Assembly (NCBI GenBank): GCA_937891735.1
Contig: CALAGR010000109.1
Location: forward strand, 1-46,480
Direction: 5' to 3'
DNA length: 46,480 nucleotides
DNA from: an uncultured Pseudomonadota bacterium
GTDB taxonomy: Bacteria > Myxococcota_A > UBA796 > UBA9615
Positions within the stretch are counted from its first letter, which is position 1, and every line of letters starts with the position of its first letter. The translations under genes were made by a program, and so were the position numbers. Below are positions 1 through 9,126 of the stretch, piece by piece. The notes below the pieces were generated by a model. That model was given only the letters and a program-made list of their open reading frames with translations, made no database searches and had not been told where the DNA came from.

Positions 1-353
1 AGCAGGGGCACCGGGCGCCAGGCTGCGACCTCGAGGCCCAGCGAGGCGGCCATGCGCCGAGCCACCGCGGCGTGGCCCAGGCCCCGCGCCACCCAGGCCA
101 GGGTCACGACCCCCGCCGCAGGCAGGCTGCGGCCCAACAACAGATCATCGAAGCTGGCGGTCGACCAGGGCCCTTCGTGCAGCCAGGCGGCCACGGCGAA
201 CACCAGCCCGAACAGCACGCTCGCGGGCAGCGCGGCCCCGAACCACCGGGGATCGTCGCGGCACAGCGCCAGGGCCTCGTCCACCGCGGACGACGCGGTC
301 AGCTCGCGCAGGCGGCGGCGCAGCCCGTCCAGGGGGCCGACCGGGCCCGTCAC
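1..353 (-). CDS. Membrane protein of unknown function, N-terminal part (runs off the window)
   Basis: An open frame without stops runs from a GTG at 353 down to base 1, giving at least 117 residues. The GTG lies two bases after the TGA of the next upstream gene (stop at 356-358), so the pair is probably translationally coupled. The product starts MTGPVGPLDGLRRRLREL, then has a hydrophobic segment (PASVLFGLVFAVAAWL, about residues 40-58) and a second apolar stretch (AAGVVTLAWVARGLG). This looks like the cytoplasmic N-terminus and first two membrane helices of a polytopic protein. I do not recognise the family. Pairing with a zinc-binding membrane protein suggests a small membrane-associated complex, but that is inference. 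The C-terminus lies outside the window. Confidence 0.6.
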   Translation of the reverse strand, partial: MTGPVGPLDGLRRRLRELTASSAVDEALALCRDDPRWFGAALPASVLFGLVFAVAAWLHEGPWSTASFDDLLLGRSLPAAGVVTLAWVARGLGHAAVARRMAASLGLEVAAWRPVPL

Positions 354-355
354 CG

Positions 356-643
356 TCAGCCCAACCCGTGGGCGGCGGCGAGCAGCCCCAGGAACACCGC
401 CACGAGCCCCCCGAACGCCCCCACCGCGCCGAGCCCCACCGCGAGCTGCAGCAGCGGCCCCGCCGGCCGGTCCTGCTCGCTCGGGGCGGAGGCGAGCTGG
501 GCCGCCACGCAGCGCGCGCAGAGGTTCCGTCCGCGGATCCTGGTCGAGCAGCCGGAGCACAGGACCTCGTGGCAGGTCACGCACTGGGCGACACCCCCGA
601 TCTCCGGGTGGTGCACGCACGCTGGGCCGTTCGAGTTCCTCAC
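356..643 (-). CDS. Small B-box-like zinc-binding membrane protein
   Basis: This 95-residue product has a Cys/His-rich N-terminus. CVHHPEIGGVAQCVTC is followed by CSGCSTRIRGRNLCARC, the spacing of a B-box-type zinc finger (about residues 9-47). A single C-terminal hydrophobic helix rich in Gly, Ala and Leu follows (about residues 65-93). Bacterial proteins of this form, a zinc finger followed by transmembrane helices, are common in Myxococcota and usually lack a known role. The zinc module probably faces the cytoplasm and mediates protein contacts. The gene precedes the partial membrane gene by two bases and diverges from the metallo-hydrolase at 703 across a 59-bp gap that must hold both promoters. 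The fold assignment is fairly secure; the function is unknown. Confidence 0.7.
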   Translation of the reverse strand: MRNSNGPACVHHPEIGGVAQCVTCHEVLCSGCSTRIRGRNLCARCVAAQLASAPSEQDRPAGPLLQLAVGLGAVGAFGGLVAVFLGLLAAAHGLG

Positions 644-702
644 GACGTGATCCTAGGGGTTCGTCCGAGAACAACGGCCCGGAGCGCTGACATACTCCGG
701 TC

Positions 703-1521
703 ATGATCGAACCTGATCGCTGGATCGTCCTGGGGTCCGGGACCCTGGAGTTCCAGCCCGAACGCGGCCCCTCCTGCCACCTGCTGCACGCGGGCGGCGA
801 GCGGATCCTCGTGGACTCCGGCCCGGGCTGCCTGCAACGGTTGGCCCGCCGCGGCCTGGACTCGAACGCGATCGCCGCGGTGGTGCACTCCCACCTGCAC
901 CTGGACCACCTGCCCGATCTGTTCCCCCTGCTGTTCCACGCGCTGATCGGAGCCCGCACGGAGCCGCTGCTCCTGGCCGGAGCGCCGGGACACCGGCAGC
1001 GCCTGGAGGCGATGTTCGCCGCGATCTACCCACGCCTCACGGACCTGCCCCTCAGCTGGCTCGAGCAGGCGCCGGACGAGCTCCCGCGGGCCCTCGCAGG
1101 CCTCGATGCGAGCCTGACCGCGTTCCCCGCGGAGCACAGCCAGCACCCCCGGATCCTGCGCTTCGCCACCGAGGCCTGGTCGGTGGCCTACTCGGGCGAC
1201 ACGGGACCGACGCCGGCGCTGGCTCGGGCGGCGGCGGGGGCGGACTGGCTCGTGGTGGAGTGCACCGCCCCGGACGACGTGCCCCGGGGACGGCACCTGA
1301 GTCCGCGGTCGGTGGCTCGAGCGGTGCTGGCGGCGCGGCCCAAGGCGGTGGCCCTGGTCCACCTGTCGCCGCTCTGGGCCACCCCCGAGCACGCGGCGAG
1401 CGCGGTCCGGGAGCACCTGCGGGGGGTGGACATCCCGGTATTCGGGGCGCGCGACGGCTCGGTGCTTCCCCTGCCCTACTCCCACTCGATGGTGCCGGGC
1501 GGCTTACTCGAGATGTCGTAG
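703..1521 (+). CDS. MBL-fold (metallo-beta-lactamase/RNase Z-like) hydrolase
   Basis: This 272-residue protein has the metal-binding signature HSHLHLDHL (about residues 65-73), the HxHxDH motif of the metallo-beta-lactamase superfamily. Further ligands are H at AEHSQHP, D at AYSGDTGP and H in ALVHLSP near the C-terminus. YSGDTGPT followed by WLVVECT is typical of the RNase Z/ElaC and arylsulfatase-like branch, so a phosphodiesterase or ester hydrolase acting in the cytoplasm is likely. RNase Z itself cannot be confirmed because the flexible exosite arm is not evident. The last 46 bases overlap the 3' end of guaA on the opposite strand. Codon 268 is TTA, a very rare codon in DNA of this composition. 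Confidence 0.85.
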   Translation: MIEPDRWIVLGSGTLEFQPERGPSCHLLHAGGERILVDSGPGCLQRLARRGLDSNAIAAVVHSHLHLDHLPDLFPLLFHALIGARTEPLLLAGAPGHRQRLEAMFAAIYPRLTDLPLSWLEQAPDELPRALAGLDASLTAFPAEHSQHPRILRFATEAWSVAYSGDTGPTPALARAAAGADWLVVECTAPDDVPRGRHLSPRSVARAVLAARPKAVALVHLSPLWATPEHAASAVREHLRGVDIPVFGARDGSVLPLPYSHSMVPGGLLEMS

Positions 1522-3023
1522 ACGACCCGGTTGATGCCCGGGACCTCGTTGATGATCCGGGTGGACAGGCGAGCGAGCACCTCTCGGGGCATGTCGAACC
1601 AGTCGGCGGTCATGCCATCGGTGGAGGTCACGGCCCGCAGCGCGCAGACGTTCTCGTAGGTGCGCACGTCGCCCATCACCCCGACCGCCTTGACCGGGAG
1701 GAGGACCGCGAAGGCCTGCCAGATCGCCTCGTACAGCCCCGTCTCCCGCAGCTCCGAGATGAAGATGTGGTCGGCCTTTCTCAGGACGTCGCAGCGCTCC
1801 TTGGTGACCTCGCCGAGCACCCGGATCCCCAGGCCCGGCCCGGGGAACGGGTGGCGCCACACGCGCTCGTGGGACAGCCCCAGCGCTTCGCCGAGCACCC
1901 GCACCTCGTCCTTGAACAGCTCGCGGAGAGGCTCCAGGAGCTTCAGGCTCATCCGGTCGGGGAGGCCACCGACGTTGTGGTGGGACTTGATGGTGGCCGA
2001 CGGGCCGCCGTGCGGCGACACGCTCTCGATGACATCGGGATACAGCGTGCCCTGGGCGAGCCAGCGCGCCCCCTCCACGGTCTTCGCGGCGTCTTCGAAG
2101 ACCTCCACGAAGACCCGCCCGATGGCCTTCCGCTTGGCCTCGGGCTCCTCGATCCCCGCCAGCGCGGACAGGAAGCGCTCGCTCGCGTCCACGTGCACGA
2201 AGTTGACGCCCTCGAAGTCGGAGAACTGGGCGCAGACCTCCTCCGCCTCGCGCCACCGGAGCAGGCCGTTGTCCACGAAGATGCAGGTGCAGCGCGTGCC
2301 GATGGCCCGGGCCAGGAGCGCCGCCACCACCGTGGAGTCCACGCCCCCGGACAGCCCCAGGATCACGTTGTCCTCGCCCACCTCGGCGCGGATCCGGGCG
2401 ACCTCCTGCTCGATGAAGTTGCCCATCGTCCAGTCCGGCTCGCAGCCGCACAGCCGGAGCACGAAGTTCTCGACCAGCTCGCGACCGCGCGCCGTGTGCA
2501 CCACCTCGGGGTGGAACTGCACCCCGATGAAGCGGTCGTCGGCGGAGACCATCGCCGCGCATGGCGAGTTCTTGGACTTCGCGGCCACCCGAAACCCGGG
2601 AGGAAGCCGGAGCACCCGGTCGCCGTGGGACATCCACACGGCGGTCATCTCGCCCGCCTCGAAGCCGTCGAAGAGGCGGGAGTTCCCCAGCACCTCCAGC
2701 TCCGCGAAGCCGAACTCCCGGTGCGACGCGGGCTCCACGGCGCCCCCGAAGAGCCAGGTGAGGAGCTGCATGCCGTAGCAGATCCCCAGGACCGGCACGC
2801 CGAAGTCGATCTGCTCCCGCGTCAGGTGGGGCGCCCCGTCGGCGTAGACCGAAGAGGGCCCGCCCGACAGCACCAGGCCCGCGATCTCGTGGTGCTCGTC
2901 CGCACGCGGTGGCTGGGTGTACGGCCGGATCTCGCAGTACACGTGCGCTTCCCGGATCCGACGAGCGATCAGCTGGGTGTACTGGGAGCCGAAGTCGAGG
3001 ATCAGGATCTTCTGGCGGGCCAT
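1476..3023 (-). CDS. guaA: GMP synthase (glutamine-hydrolysing)
   Basis: This 515-residue enzyme converts XMP to GMP using ATP and glutamine, the last step of guanine nucleotide synthesis. The N-terminal class I glutamine amidotransferase starts [20 protein letters not shown] and carries the nucleophile Cys in GICYGMQLL and the His-Glu pair in GVQFHPEV. The ATP pyrophosphatase domain follows with the P-loop [10 protein letters not shown] (about residue 225). The C-terminal dimerisation domain ends in KPPGTIEWE, the conserved guaA terminus. The start at 3023 was chosen over an in-frame ATG 26 codons upstream because it matches the family N-terminus. The gene lies 105 bp after two secreted-protein genes on the same strand and converges with the MBL gene, overlapping it by 46 bp. 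Confidence 0.98.
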   Translation of the reverse strand: MARQKILILDFGSQYTQLIARRIREAHVYCEIRPYTQPPRADEHHEIAGLVLSGGPSSVYADGAPHLTREQIDFGVPVLGICYGMQLLTWLFGGAVEPASHREFGFAELEVLGNSRLFDGFEAGEMTAVWMSHGDRVLRLPPGFRVAAKSKNSPCAAMVSADDRFIGVQFHPEVVHTARGRELVENFVLRLCGCEPDWTMGNFIEQEVARIRAEVGEDNVILGLSGGVDSTVVAALLARAIGTRCTCIFVDNGLLRWREAEEVCAQFSDFEGVNFVHVDASERFLSALAGIEEPEAKRKAIGRVFVEVFEDAAKTVEGARWLAQGTLYPDVIESVSPHGGPSATIKSHHNVGGLPDRMSLKLLEPLRELFKDEVRVLGEALGLSHERVWRHPFPGPGLGIRVLGEVTKERCDVLRKADHIFISELRETGLYEAIWQAFAVLLPVKAVGVMGDVRTYENVCALRAVTSTDGMTADWFDMPREVLARLSTRIINEVPGINRVVYDISSKPPGTIEWE

Positions 3024-3128
3024 TGCTTCCCCGGGCGCCTGCTCCCGGGGCGCCGTGCACGGCACCGCCAGGGGAACAGGATCGCGGGGCCGCTCTAGCA
3101 CGAAAGGGCTGGACTCCGCACGGCACGC

Positions 3129-3845
3129 TCACCACTCCGCCAGCCCTCTCTGGGACGCTTCGCCGACCGGAAGCACAGGGCCCGCGGGGGGCAGCTCGAC
3201 CCCCTCGAGGCGCTCCAGGGCCCGGCTCCATCTGCGGCCCGTGAGGGCGTCGAGCAGGCCGTCGAGCTCCTGCACCCGAAGGCTGCGCTCCTCCCGCCGG
3301 GCGAGGCTCGCCAGGTCCTGCTCCTCGACGATGTCCAGGGCCTGCTCGGTCAGCAGCCGCCGACGGTCGAAGAACGCCACGGTCACCTCGTGCGCGATGG
3401 CCTGGCGTAGCTCGATCTGGCTGCGGGCCTCTTTCTCCGCCCGGAACCGCGCCGGCCCCGCCACCGCGTCCGCGAGGTCCCAGTCGAGCCACAGCTCTGC
3501 AGACCACGTGGACTCCCTCCGTCGGCCGTCCATGAGCGCCACCTCGTCGTAGTCCTTCTTGTCCGCGTCCTGGAACCGACCCCGCAGCCGAACCCAGGGC
3601 AGCGACCCGGCGCGCCGGCCGTCCAGGAGCAGGCGAGCGGTCTGTTGCGCCTCCAAGGAGGCGGCGCCGATGGACCAGGCCTGCACCGCCTGGACCGAAG
3701 GCTCCGCCTCGAAGCGCGGCCTCAACGTCAGCAGCGCGCGCTGGGCGCGTTCCTGGGCCTCCGGGGGAGCGGGCGGACCCGCGGCCGCCGCCGTCTGGGC
3801 AAACAGCATGCAGATGACGGCCGCATGCATCGGGATGTTCTTCAT
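3129..3845 (-). CDS. Secreted/periplasmic protein of unknown function, TolC-like coiled-coil flavour
   Basis: This 238-residue product begins with a Sec signal peptide ([23 protein letters not shown], cleavage near residue 22). The mature part has an amphipathic, charged region. ELWLDWDLADAV is followed by a long helical stretch rich in Glu, Arg and Leu (about residues 125-190, including FFDRRRLLTEQAL). This resembles the helical barrels of outer-membrane efflux proteins, but the protein is far shorter than TolC (about 450 residues) and I cannot assign it. Its ATG overlaps the stop of the preceding small gene (3842-4147) in an ATGA arrangement, so the two are co-translated. guaA follows after 105 bp. 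A periplasmic location is inferred from the signal peptide only. Confidence 0.75.
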   Translation of the reverse strand: MKNIPMHAAVICMLFAQTAAAAGPPAPPEAQERAQRALLTLRPRFEAEPSVQAVQAWSIGAASLEAQQTARLLLDGRRAGSLPWVRLRGRFQDADKKDYDEVALMDGRRRESTWSAELWLDWDLADAVAGPARFRAEKEARSQIELRQAIAHEVTVAFFDRRRLLTEQALDIVEEQDLASLARREERSLRVQELDGLLDALTGRRWSRALERLEGVELPPAGPVLPVGEASQRGLAEW

Positions 3846-4147
3846 TCTTCGTCCTCCAGGCCGCCAGGTTCTGCCCGCGGCGCGATCTCGTTGGCTTGGT
3901 CAGGCTCGCGCTGCATCCGCCACGCCCGCCCCATCGGTCCCCAGCTCCAGCGCAGCTCGCACAGCACCCAGGGCCGCACCTCCGAGCCGGCCGGTCCTGA
4001 ACGTCCGCTGACCCCGGCGCGCACGCTCAGGTGGGGGAGGAGTCCGGGTGGAATCGGTGGGGCGGCCTGCGCTCGTTCCGCGCACCACGTCGAGGCGAGG
4101 AACAGACACGCGAGCAGCGCTCCATTCGGGCCGCGGCGCGTTGACAG
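3842..4147 (-). CDS. Small secreted protein of unknown function, probable CTG start
   Basis: A reading frame with coding character ends in a TGA that overlaps the ATG of the next gene (ATGA at 3842-3845). Read from a CTG at 4147 it gives 101 residues. The N-terminus is a good signal peptide: basic STRRGPNG, hydrophobic [12 protein letters not shown], then a likely cleavage after AQA. The mature part contains [14 protein letters not shown] and an acidic tail. No ATG, GTG or TTG in this frame would give a sensible N-terminus, and the frame stays open far upstream antisense to hppA, which explains why gene finders could miss it. The start lies inside the divergent hppA promoter. The coupling to the next gene and the signal peptide are my reasons for calling it real; the exact start is uncertain. 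Confidence 0.5.
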   Translation of the reverse strand: MSTRRGPNGALLACLFLASTWCAERAQAAPPIPPGLLPHLSVRAGVSGRSGPAGSEVRPWVLCELRWSWGPMGRAWRMQREPDQANEIAPRAEPGGLEDEE

Positions 4148-4169
4148 CGGGGCGGGACACTGGTATTTG
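4141..4169 (+). promoter_or_regulatory. Sigma-70-type promoter for hppA
   Basis: TTGACA at 4141-4146 is a perfect -35 hexamer, followed after 17 bases by TATTTG (4164-4169) as a weak -10. The predicted transcript would start near 4176 and carry a leader of about 107 nt before the hppA ATG. I recognise no riboswitch in that leader. The promoter overlaps the probable start of the divergent small secreted protein gene. Confidence 0.6.
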
Positions 4170-4282
4170 CCGCCGGCCGCCGGAGGCCGCCCACGAGGGC
4201 GCCACCGGGATCGGCCCGCGCAAGCCGGGTCGGTGGCAGGAAATCGCAACTGGCGGGAAGCCCCCGCACCAGGAGGAATCAG

Positions 4283-6361
<2,079 letters not shown>

Positions 6362-6379
6362 CACTCTGATTCGGTTCGA

Positions 6380-6412
6380 CATGGCCCGGTGCTGAGCAAG
6401 CATCGGGCCATG
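6380..6412 (+). terminator. Hairpin after hppA, probable terminator
   Basis: CATGGCCCGGTGC pairs with GCATCGGGCCATG across a 7-base loop (13 bp with one G-U pair). It lies 18 bases after the hppA stop and is followed by TTCGTTCT, a weak U-rich stretch. Confidence 0.6.
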
Positions 6413-6473
6413 TTCGTTCTGGGAACAAACCAGTTGATATTGCAGGGCTTTGCTCAGGCACAGCCGATCCGGA

Positions 6474-6526
6474 GTGTCCGGTTCGTGTCCGACAACCGGA
6501 CACGAACCGGACACGACCGGACACGA
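6474..6526. promoter_or_regulatory. Perfect 18-bp inverted repeat plus a third half-site upstream of xdhC
   Basis: GTGTCCGGTTCGTGTCCG (6474-6491) is followed after ACAAC by its exact reverse complement (6497-6514). A further copy of CCGGACACGA lies at 6517-6526, directly repeating 6507-6516. The unit GTGTCCG/CGGACAC therefore occurs five times in 53 bases, ending 19 bases before the xdhC-like ATG at 6546. This looks like a multi-site operator for a dimeric regulator, or a cruciform-forming or interspersed repeat. No regulator gene is adjacent. Confidence 0.6.
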
Positions 6527-6545
6527 CTCGCTACCCTCCGCTCGC

Positions 6546-7358
6546 ATGATCGAGGTGTACCAGGAGGTCCTGCGGCTGCTCGATGAGGGCAAGACTGGGG
6601 CGTTGTGCACCGTGGTGGCGAGCAACGGAAGCTCGCCCCAGAAGGCCGGCAGCAAGATGCTCGTCCTGGCCACCGGCGGGATCGTCGGCACCGTCGGCGG
6701 CGGCGCCATCGAGCAGGCGGTTCGCGAACGCGCGGCCCAGGTGATGCGCACGGGGCAGGCAGAGCGGTACGCCGCGCACCTGACGCGCGAGCTCGCGATG
6801 TGCTGTGGAGGGCGGATGGAGGTCTTCATCGAACCGATCGGCGCCCGTCCCTGGCTCATCGTCTTCGGCGGAGGGCACATCGGCACAGCCCTCGTGCGCG
6901 TCGCCAACGAGGCCGGATTTCGGGTCCACGTGGTGGACGAGCGGGACGAGTGGGCCAGCCCGGAGTCCCACCCGCAGGCCGCGGCGGTGTCCTGCGAGGC
7001 CCCCCTGGACGTGCTCGACACCCTGCCCTGGGGACCGGGCACCTCCGCGGTGGTCGTCACTCACGACCACGCCCTCGACGAGCAGATCGTCGAGCGCTGC
7101 CTGGAGCGGGAGTGGGCCTACCTGGGCATGATCGGCAGCCGCGCCAAGGCGCATCGGATCATCGGCCGCCTGGCCGCTCGCGGAGCGCCTGCGGAGCCCC
7201 TGGGCCGGGTGCGCGCCCCGATCGGGCTGGGCATCGGCGCCCGGGAGCCGGGCGAGATCGCGGTGTCCATCGTCGCCGAGCTCGTGGCCCTGCGCCGCGG
7301 CGTGAAGACGGCGACAGGGCTGTCGGTGGTCGCCGAGGCGTTGGACCGCAGCGACTGA
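6546..7358 (+). CDS. xdhC: XdhC/CoxI-family protein (molybdenum cofactor handling for xanthine dehydrogenase-type enzymes)
   Basis: This 270-residue protein has the two expected parts. An N-terminal XdhC/CoxI domain contains ASNGSSPQKAGSKM and GTVGGGAIEQAV, followed by MCCGGRMEVFIEP. A C-terminal Rossmann domain contains VFGGGHIGTALVRVA and THDHALDEQIVE, then YLGMIGSRAK and PIGLGIGAREPGEIAVSI. XdhC proteins bind and modify molybdenum cofactor and pass it to xanthine dehydrogenase-class hydroxylases. No hydroxylase gene is in the window, so the partner must lie elsewhere. The start at 6546 was chosen over an in-frame ATG 32 codons upstream because the upstream stretch reads through the inverted repeat and does not look like protein. 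It converges with the response-regulator gene, with a 19-bp gap. Confidence 0.9.
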   Translation: MIEVYQEVLRLLDEGKTGALCTVVASNGSSPQKAGSKMLVLATGGIVGTVGGGAIEQAVRERAAQVMRTGQAERYAAHLTRELAMCCGGRMEVFIEPIGARPWLIVFGGGHIGTALVRVANEAGFRVHVVDERDEWASPESHPQAAAVSCEAPLDVLDTLPWGPGTSAVVVTHDHALDEQIVERCLEREWAYLGMIGSRAKAHRIIGRLAARGAPAEPLGRVRAPIGLGIGAREPGEIAVSIVAELVALRRGVKTATGLSVVAEALDRSD

Positions 7359-7377
7359 GGGTCGCGCGGCGGGCTCG

Positions 7378-7950
7378 TCAGGCGAGGACCTCGTCCAGGG
7401 TCACCAAGAGCTGGTCGAAGTCGACCGGCTTGCTCACGAAGCGGTCGAAGACCTGTTCGATGCGCTCCCGATCCGCCTCGTCTGCGTACGCGCTGCACCC
7501 GATGACGGGCACCGGGCGCCCGGATCGCATGCGCTTGAGGTTCTCCGTCACCTCGAAGCCGTCCATGCCGGGCATGCGAATGTCCATCAGGATCGCATCC
7601 GGCCGAAAGCGCTCCACCGCGACGCCCGCTCCGAAGCCGGACCGCGCCAGCTCCACCGCGAAGCCGCCCTTCAGCTCGAGGATCTGGCGCACCGTGTCCA
7701 GATAGTCCTCGTCGTCGTCCACCACCAACACCCGCCGTCGGACCGACGTGGCGTCCGCGATCTCATCAGGAAGGGGGATGTTGTACGCGCGTGCGAAAGC
7801 GACCAGATCAGCTTCGGCGATCCGCCGGTGCCCTCCGGGCGTGCGATGGGCGGCCAACAGCCCATCGCGAGTCCAGTTGACGACGGTGGCCAGGGACACC
7901 CCCAGCAGGCCGGCGGCCTGGAACGTCGTGTAGTACTTCGGGGCGCTCAC
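7378..7950 (-). CDS. Response regulator with N-terminal MerR/excisionase-type HTH and receiver domain
   Basis: This 190-residue protein has an unusual order. An N-terminal winged HTH of the MerR/excisionase kind (YYTTFQAAGLLGVSLATVVNW, then HRTPGGHRRI, residues 6-50) is joined by a linker to a receiver domain (about residues 70-188). The receiver has the acidic pocket (VVDDDED), the phospho-acceptor Asp in LMDIRMPG, Ser in IGCSAY and Lys in VSKPV, so it should be phosphorylatable. HTH-first receivers are known in Deltaproteobacteria. The gene is last in a four-gene operon, nine bases after a degenerate histidine kinase, its likely phosphodonor or modulator. It probably controls transcription in response to that signal; target genes are unknown. 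Confidence 0.88.
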   Translation of the reverse strand: MSAPKYYTTFQAAGLLGVSLATVVNWTRDGLLAAHRTPGGHRRIAEADLVAFARAYNIPLPDEIADATSVRRRVLVVDDDEDYLDTVRQILELKGGFAVELARSGFGAGVAVERFRPDAILMDIRMPGMDGFEVTENLKRMRSGRPVPVIGCSAYADEADRERIEQVFDRFVSKPVDFDQLLVTLDEVLA

Positions 7951-7959
7951 CCCTACCCC

Positions 7960-8568
7960 TCACTGCGGCACCCTCCTGGTCCCGCTCCCTGTTGCGAGTT
8001 GGACGCGCAGCTCTGCGCTGCTCCCACCGCGTCCGCTGATCGTGACGTGACCCCCATGTCGTCGCGCCGTGACCCGGGAGCACCAGAGCACATCGGCGGT
8101 CAGCGCGTCCAGCCGATCGATGATCGGACCGCGCACCGTCAAGACCACGCTCGAGGGACCAACCGTGTCCAGGACCACCACCACCCCTGAGCCGACGTAC
8201 GCCAGGACCTCGGCCACCAGCGCCGCACACGCGGCCCGGTCACCCTCCAACACCCCACGCGCGAGCCTGGGTGGCGGGCTGTCGAACAGGTCCGACCACT
8301 GCTCGGCGAACAGATCAGCCAGGTCGAACTCGCAGACGGGACCGGACTCCTGGCGGCTGGCGGCCTCCACCTCCTGCAGGATCCGGGTCATTCGCACCGT
8401 CTGACGCTCGAGGGCCAGCACCGCCTCGTGCATGGCCGGAGTGAGCGCTCCGAGCAGCCCCTCCTCGAGCAAGCGGCGCTGGCCTTCGATGACGGTCACC
8501 GGATGACGCAGATCGTGCACCGCGCCGGCGACCATCCGCCGCAGGAGCCGCGCCCCTTCCTCGCTCAA
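7960..8568 (-). CDS. Histidine-kinase-like protein with degenerate ATPase domain (possible histidine phosphotransferase)
   Basis: This product is 202 residues if started at TTG 8568. It opens with a DHp-type helix carrying the H-box GAVHDLRHPVTVIEG (His about residue 18). A second helix follows (LALERQTVRMTRILQEVEAA), then a region shaped like a HATPase domain. That region lacks the N-box Asn (AEVLAYV where a kinase has NLLxNA) and the DxGxG box, so ATP binding is doubtful. Spo0B and ChpT are known phosphotransferases of this build. The TTG start was chosen because it overlaps the stop of the AMMECR1 gene as TTGA, with GAGGAG just upstream; ATG 8535 would cut into the first helix. There are no membrane segments, so it is cytoplasmic. 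The response regulator follows after nine bases. Confidence 0.75.
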   Translation of the reverse strand: MSEEGARLLRRMVAGAVHDLRHPVTVIEGQRRLLEEGLLGALTPAMHEAVLALERQTVRMTRILQEVEAASRQESGPVCEFDLADLFAEQWSDLFDSPPPRLARGVLEGDRAACAALVAEVLAYVGSGVVVVLDTVGPSSVVLTVRGPIIDRLDALTADVLWCSRVTARRHGGHVTISGRGGSSAELRVQLATGSGTRRVPQ

Positions 8569-9116
8569 GCCGGCTCCTCGAAGTGCTCCGTGCGAAAGGA
8601 CAGGAGCCGGGCACCGTTCTGGACAGCGTCCTTGGGCAGCCCCGCCTTCAGACACGTGCCCGCGATGAACTCGTCGCCGGTCCACCCCTGATCCACCGCG
8701 ACCTCCGGGAGCAGCAGCCCACGGCGGCCAGACCCTTCCACCACCAGCCCGTCCCGGCCGACCACGACGTCCTGTGGAGCGGCGGGGGCCAACGGACCGA
8801 GCACCGAGATCTCGATGCGCAGGGAGTTCACCTCGTCCGGGCGCACCGCAGAGAAGCGCGGGTCCCGCGCCGCGGCGGCCTCGGCCATCTGTCCCACGAC
8901 GTCCACGAGCCGGTCGGTGGCGTCGGTGCGCCCGATGCAGCCCCGGAGCGCCGCGCCCTTGCGCAGGGTCACGAAGGCGCCGGTGCGTCGAAGCAATCCA
9001 GGGCTCAGGTCCGGTGGGGGGGCCGCAGGCCGAATGCCCAGCGCCGCCGCGCTGACGGCGGCCCGCGCGATGCTCAGGAGCGAAGAACGCTCCTCGGGAG
9101 TGAGCCGCTCTGGCAC
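8565..9116 (-). CDS. AMMECR1-domain protein (AmmeMemoRadiSam system protein A family)
   Basis: This 183-residue protein spans the AMMECR1 fold. Key matches are GAFVTLRKGAALRGCIG with the hallmark LRGCIG (about residues 54-59), then RDPRFSAVRPDEV, IEISVLGPL, and LLLPEVAVDQGWTGDEF followed by CLKAGL. The human homologue is linked to AMME syndrome. In bacteria the domain often sits with a Memo-like protein and a radical SAM enzyme, neither of which is adjacent here. Instead it lies between an FHA protein and a kinase-like protein, overlapping the latter by four bases. The biochemical function of the family is unresolved, so none is asserted; the context points to a role in signalling or protein or RNA modification. 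Confidence 0.9.
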   Translation of the reverse strand: MPERLTPEERSSLLSIARAAVSAAALGIRPAAPPPDLSPGLLRRTGAFVTLRKGAALRGCIGRTDATDRLVDVVGQMAEAAAARDPRFSAVRPDEVNSLRIEISVLGPLAPAAPQDVVVGRDGLVVEGSGRRGLLLPEVAVDQGWTGDEFIAGTCLKAGLPKDAVQNGARLLSFRTEHFEEPA

Positions 9117-9126
9117 GAGCCCGCCC

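Noticed and set aside
52-690. Plus-strand frames across the first 700 bases
   Set aside because: Arg/Pro/Ala-rich translations antisense to two minus-strand membrane-protein genes that have better features.
4176-4282. Possible riboswitch in the hppA leader
   Set aside because: The ~107-nt leader has GC-rich pairing but no motif of a known class such as GEMM c-di-GMP, fluoride or TPP that I can match.
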